Part shown: in pieces, positions 61,885-64,000 of the stretch | How the letters are laid out: every line of letters begins with the position of its first letter | Position numbering within the stretch: the first letter of the stretch is position 1 | Source of the DNA: Streptomyces regalis | GTDB taxonomy: Bacteria; Actinomycetota; Actinomycetes; Streptomycetales; Streptomycetaceae | NCBI RefSeq assembly: GCF_001509475.1 | Contig: NZ_LLZG01000232.1 | Location: forward strand, 13,238-77,237 | Length of the DNA stretch: 64,000 nt | Direction of reading: 5' to 3' | The notes under the pieces: model-generated | What the model was told of the DNA's origin: nothing | The model's database searches: none | The model's input: only the letters and a program-made list of their open reading frames with translations | Program-made: the position numbers and the translations under genes

Positions 61885-62610
61885 TCAGTTCGCCTCTCGC
61901 CTCGGCCGCCGCAACTGGGACCACCACAACCCGGCCGCCCCCGCCGCGATCAGCGTCGCGCCGGCCGCGCCCAACGGCAGGACGTCACGGCCGAGTCCGG
62001 TCTTGGGCAGCTCGTCGGCGCCCGGTGCGACCGGCTTGTTGTCGGTGCCGAGGAGTAGCGGGGTGGCCGGGGCGTCGGGCGAGGGGTTCGTCGTACCGAA
62101 CGGCACCGGGCCCTGCTGCCAGTACGTCTTCTTGCCGTCACCGGTCTGGACGGGAAGGCAGATCTTCCCGGCCTTGCTCAGGTCGTACGTCGCGTCGACG
62201 GCGTACGACTTCGACTCACCGGCCGGGAGATTGTCGATGGGGCAGCTGAAACCACTGTTCGAGCCCTCCGGAAGACCGCTCTTCTCGATCGCCGAGCAGC
62301 CCTCGACATTCTTGACCGTCAGGCCGTCGAAACCGACGACCAAAAGCCTGATCTTTCCGCTGTCCTCGGTCCCTTCGTTCTTCACCGTGGCGGTGATTTC
62401 GGTCTCTTGCGAACTGTTGTCCACCGAGATTTTTTCGGGCAGCAGAGTGGTCAGCTTGCCCCCTGCCGGCGCCTCGTCGATGACCTTTCCCCCCTTGTTG
62501 CTTCCGGGTCCCTGGTCGTCCGCGCCGGCAGTGGCGGAAAGGATCAGCACTGCCGAGAAAGATGCTGCGACCAGCGATCCCGCGATGGCCGTCGTGTGAC
62601 GAGAACTCAT
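61885..62610 (-). CDS. Sortase-anchored (LPXTG-type) secreted protein
   Basis: Cell-surface protein of 241 residues. It has a signal peptide (residues about 1-30: AIAGSLVAASFSAVLILSATAGAD), an acidic linker, a beta-sandwich-like domain with two cysteines (NVEGCSAIEKS, GFSCPIDNLPAGESKSYAVDATY) and a C-terminal sorting signal LPKTG (near residue 206) followed by a hydrophobic helix and basic end (RRPRREAN). It should be attached to peptidoglycan by a class E/F sortase. The start ATG 62610 has AAGGGGG. The adhesive or enzymatic role is unknown. Confidence 0.85.
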   Translation of the reverse strand: MSSRHTTAIAGSLVAASFSAVLILSATAGADDQGPGSNKGGKVIDEAPAGGKLTTLLPEKISVDNSSQETEITATVKNEGTEDSGKIRLLVVGFDGLTVKNVEGCSAIEKSGLPEGSNSGFSCPIDNLPAGESKSYAVDATYDLSKAGKICLPVQTGDGKKTYWQQGPVPFGTTNPSPDAPATPLLLGTDNKPVAPGADELPKTGLGRDVLPLGAAGATLIAAGAAGLWWSQLRRPRREAN

Positions 62611-62721
62611 GTTCGTCCCCCTTGCCTGCGCCTGAATTCGCAGTACTTGAAGAGCTACCACAAGATTTCTCCGCACTATGCTGGTACGGCGTGAAGTGTG
62701 ACCATTGTGTTTCAGTCGGGG

Positions 62722-64000
62722 ATGTCCGAGGCGCGGCGGAGGGGGTGCAGCGGATTGCCGGGGAATACGGGAAACACGAGAAACGGTGGGCTTCCGGGTT
62801 TACTGGTGACGGGGCGCTACCGATTGGTCGAGAGTATCGGCCAGGGGGGAATGGGGCGCGTGTGGCGAGCAGTCGACGAAATGCTCGATCGCCTGGTCGC
62901 CGTGAAGGAAATGCGCATCGACGGCCTCGACCCGGAGGACACACGCACGCGCCGTGAACGCACCCTGCGCGAGGCGCGGGCGACGGCGAGGATCGACCAC
63001 CCCAACGTCGTACGGGTCTACGACGTGGTCGACGAGGGCGAACGCCTGTGGATCGTCATGGAGTTGGTGGCCGGCCGCTCCCTGGAACGCACCATGGCGG
63101 AAGACGGCCCGTTGGGCCCGTGCGAGACGGCCCGGATCGGCCTGGGTCTGGTGGCGGCACTGCGCCAGGTCCACGCCCGAGGCGTGCTCCACCGGGACAT
63201 CAAGCCGGGCAACGTCCTGGTGGAGTCGGAAGTGGCGCGCGGACGGGGCCGGGTGGTCCTGACCGACTTCGGTATCGCGGCGATCCAGGACGCGAAGGCC
63301 CTCACCATGGTCGGCATGCTGGTCGGCTCCCCCGACTACATGGCCCCCGAGCGCATCTCCGGCCGCCCCCAGGGCCCCCCGTCCGACGTCTGGTCCCTGG
63401 GCGCCACCCTGAGCGCGGCCCTCGCCGGCCGCTCCCCCTTCACCCGCGACACGACCCTGGCAACCCTGCACGCGGTCCTGTACGAGGAGCCCAAACTCCC
63501 CCCGAACGCAGGCCCGTTGCGGGGCATCCTTGCGGCCCTGCTGGAGAAGGACCCGTCCATCCGCCCCGGCCTCGACGACCTGGAGACGGCACTGCAGCCG
63601 GTGGCGTTTCCGGCGCCCACACCGACGATGCCGGTGGTCGGGGGAGGGGCGCCCCGAGAGGGCGCGGCACGGACTGAGGCTGATCCGGGGCGCTTGGGTG
63701 CGGAGACCGGGGGTCCTGCGAATGGTTCGGCGCCCGAGCCCAAGCCCGAGCCCGAACCCGAGGCATCGGGCGCTTCCGTGCCGGAAGTCGGGTCGCCGAG
63801 TGGTCCGACGGGCGGGCGCGTGGATGCCCAAGGCGCCGAACCGGTCCCTGACTCCGACTCCGAGTCCGAGTCCGAGTCCGAGTCCGACTCCGAGTCCGAC
63901 TCCGAGTCCGATGCCGTACGTCGGCCTGAACCGTCACTGCGCCCCGAGCCCGAAGCCACAGGCGGGCCCCACCCCGACCGCCCCGCGCCCGAGCCGGACC
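62722..64000 (+). CDS. Ser/Thr protein kinase (3' end outside window)
   Basis: Hanks-type kinase, 426 codons visible, cut by the right edge. Kinase signatures: GRYRLVESIGQGGMGRVW (P-loop), Lys near 62 (AVKEMRI), HRDIKPGNVL (catalytic Asp near 159), LTDFGIAA and GSPDYMAPERISG. After about residue 300 there is a low-complexity linker with a Ser/Asp/Glu run (63847-63912). I use ATG 62722 after GGGG. The 27-residue lead contains a TTA codon (62800-62802); a GTG at 62806 would exclude it. The extracellular part, if any, is beyond the window. Confidence 0.9.
   Translation, partial: MSEARRRGCSGLPGNTGNTRNGGLPGLLVTGRYRLVESIGQGGMGRVWRAVDEMLDRLVAVKEMRIDGLDPEDTRTRRERTLREARATARIDHPNVVRVYDVVDEGERLWIVMELVAGRSLERTMAEDGPLGPCETARIGLGLVAALRQVHARGVLHRDIKPGNVLVESEVARGRGRVVLTDFGIAAIQDAKALTMVGMLVGSPDYMAPERISGRPQGPPSDVWSLGATLSAALAGRSPFTRDTTLATLHAVLYEEPKLPPNAGPLRGILAALLEKDPSIRPGLDDLETALQPVAFPAPTPTMPVVGGGAPREGAARTEADPGRLGAETGGPANGSAPEPKPEPEPEASGASVPEVGSPSGPTGGRVDAQGAEPVPDSDSESESESESDSESDSESDAVRRPEPSLRPEPEATGGPHPDRPAPEPD
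63847..63912 (+). repeat. DS/ES microsatellite in kinase linker
   Basis: Tandem 6-bp gactcc/gagtcc units encode an alternating Asp-Ser and Glu-Ser run of about 21 residues. It is a simple repeat that can vary in length between strains, in a disordered linker that is a possible autophosphorylation target. Confidence 0.85.

Overview
The window is about 64 kb of very GC-rich DNA. Third codon positions are nearly all G or C, GTG starts are common, many genes overlap by ATGA, and regulators are numerous (ROK, LysR, TetR, MarR, PadR, GntR, MocR, DeoR, an ECF sigma factor). This points to a Streptomyces or close relative. TTA codons are rare and sit in a few probably bldA-dependent genes. The gene order (PepN, aspartate-semialdehyde dehydrogenase, ECF sigma, subtilase, Rv2466c-like protein, SodF) is, from memory, that of a conserved Streptomyces chromosomal arm. 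I see no integrase, transposase, rRNA, tRNA or CRISPR. The region is ordinary chromosome with accessory inserts.

Layout. 1-8.3 kb: ROK regulator (cut by the window edge), MFS exporter with divergent LysR regulator, MscS-type channel, HNH nuclease, and a PadR/ABC-ATPase/permease operon. 8.5-11.3 kb: 4-alpha-glucanotransferase preceded by a repetitive acidic small protein. 11.4-17.2 kb: three regulator/effector pairs, namely TetR with an FAD monooxygenase across a 13-unit operator-like tandem array, MarR with an EamA exporter, and a second EamA exporter with LysR. 17.2-20.8 kb: a compact accessory cluster of GntR, an HTH-less UTRA protein, an HATPase, an S-adenosylhomocysteinase-like protein and a Nudix hydrolase, with TTA codons in two genes. 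20.9-30 kb: PepN, DUF1203, Asd, ECF sigma with a membrane partner, and a large secreted subtilase. 30-40 kb: Nudix, Tat-type metallophosphoesterase, glycosyltransferase, MocR, two tandem secreted DD-peptidases, a decayed MFS fragment and an AbiEi-like protein. Two homologous small antisense reading frames lie at 32.7 and 38.4 kb.

40-56 kb: a second PepN, an Rv2466c-like protein lacking one active-site Cys, a GlpQ-type phosphodiesterase, then a carbohydrate locus. That locus is an eight-gene minus-strand operon (binding protein, two permeases, ATPase, DeoR regulator, second ATPase, hydroxyacid dehydrogenase, FGGY kinase) divergent from a second FGGY kinase and a histidine phosphatase. Its layout resembles the glycerol/polyol ABC operons of alphaproteobacteria.

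56-64 kb: Fe-SOD with a clear Nur box. Next is a two-gene NLR-like pair, a small helical protein and an NB-ARC/TPR STAND ATPase that share a short motif at the C-terminus of the first and N-terminus of the second. This looks like an amyloid-type signalling/defence module and is the strongest candidate for an undescribed system here. It is followed by an amino-acid permease with an attenuator-like leader, BioY, an LPXTG surface protein, and a Ser/Thr kinase cut off at the right edge.
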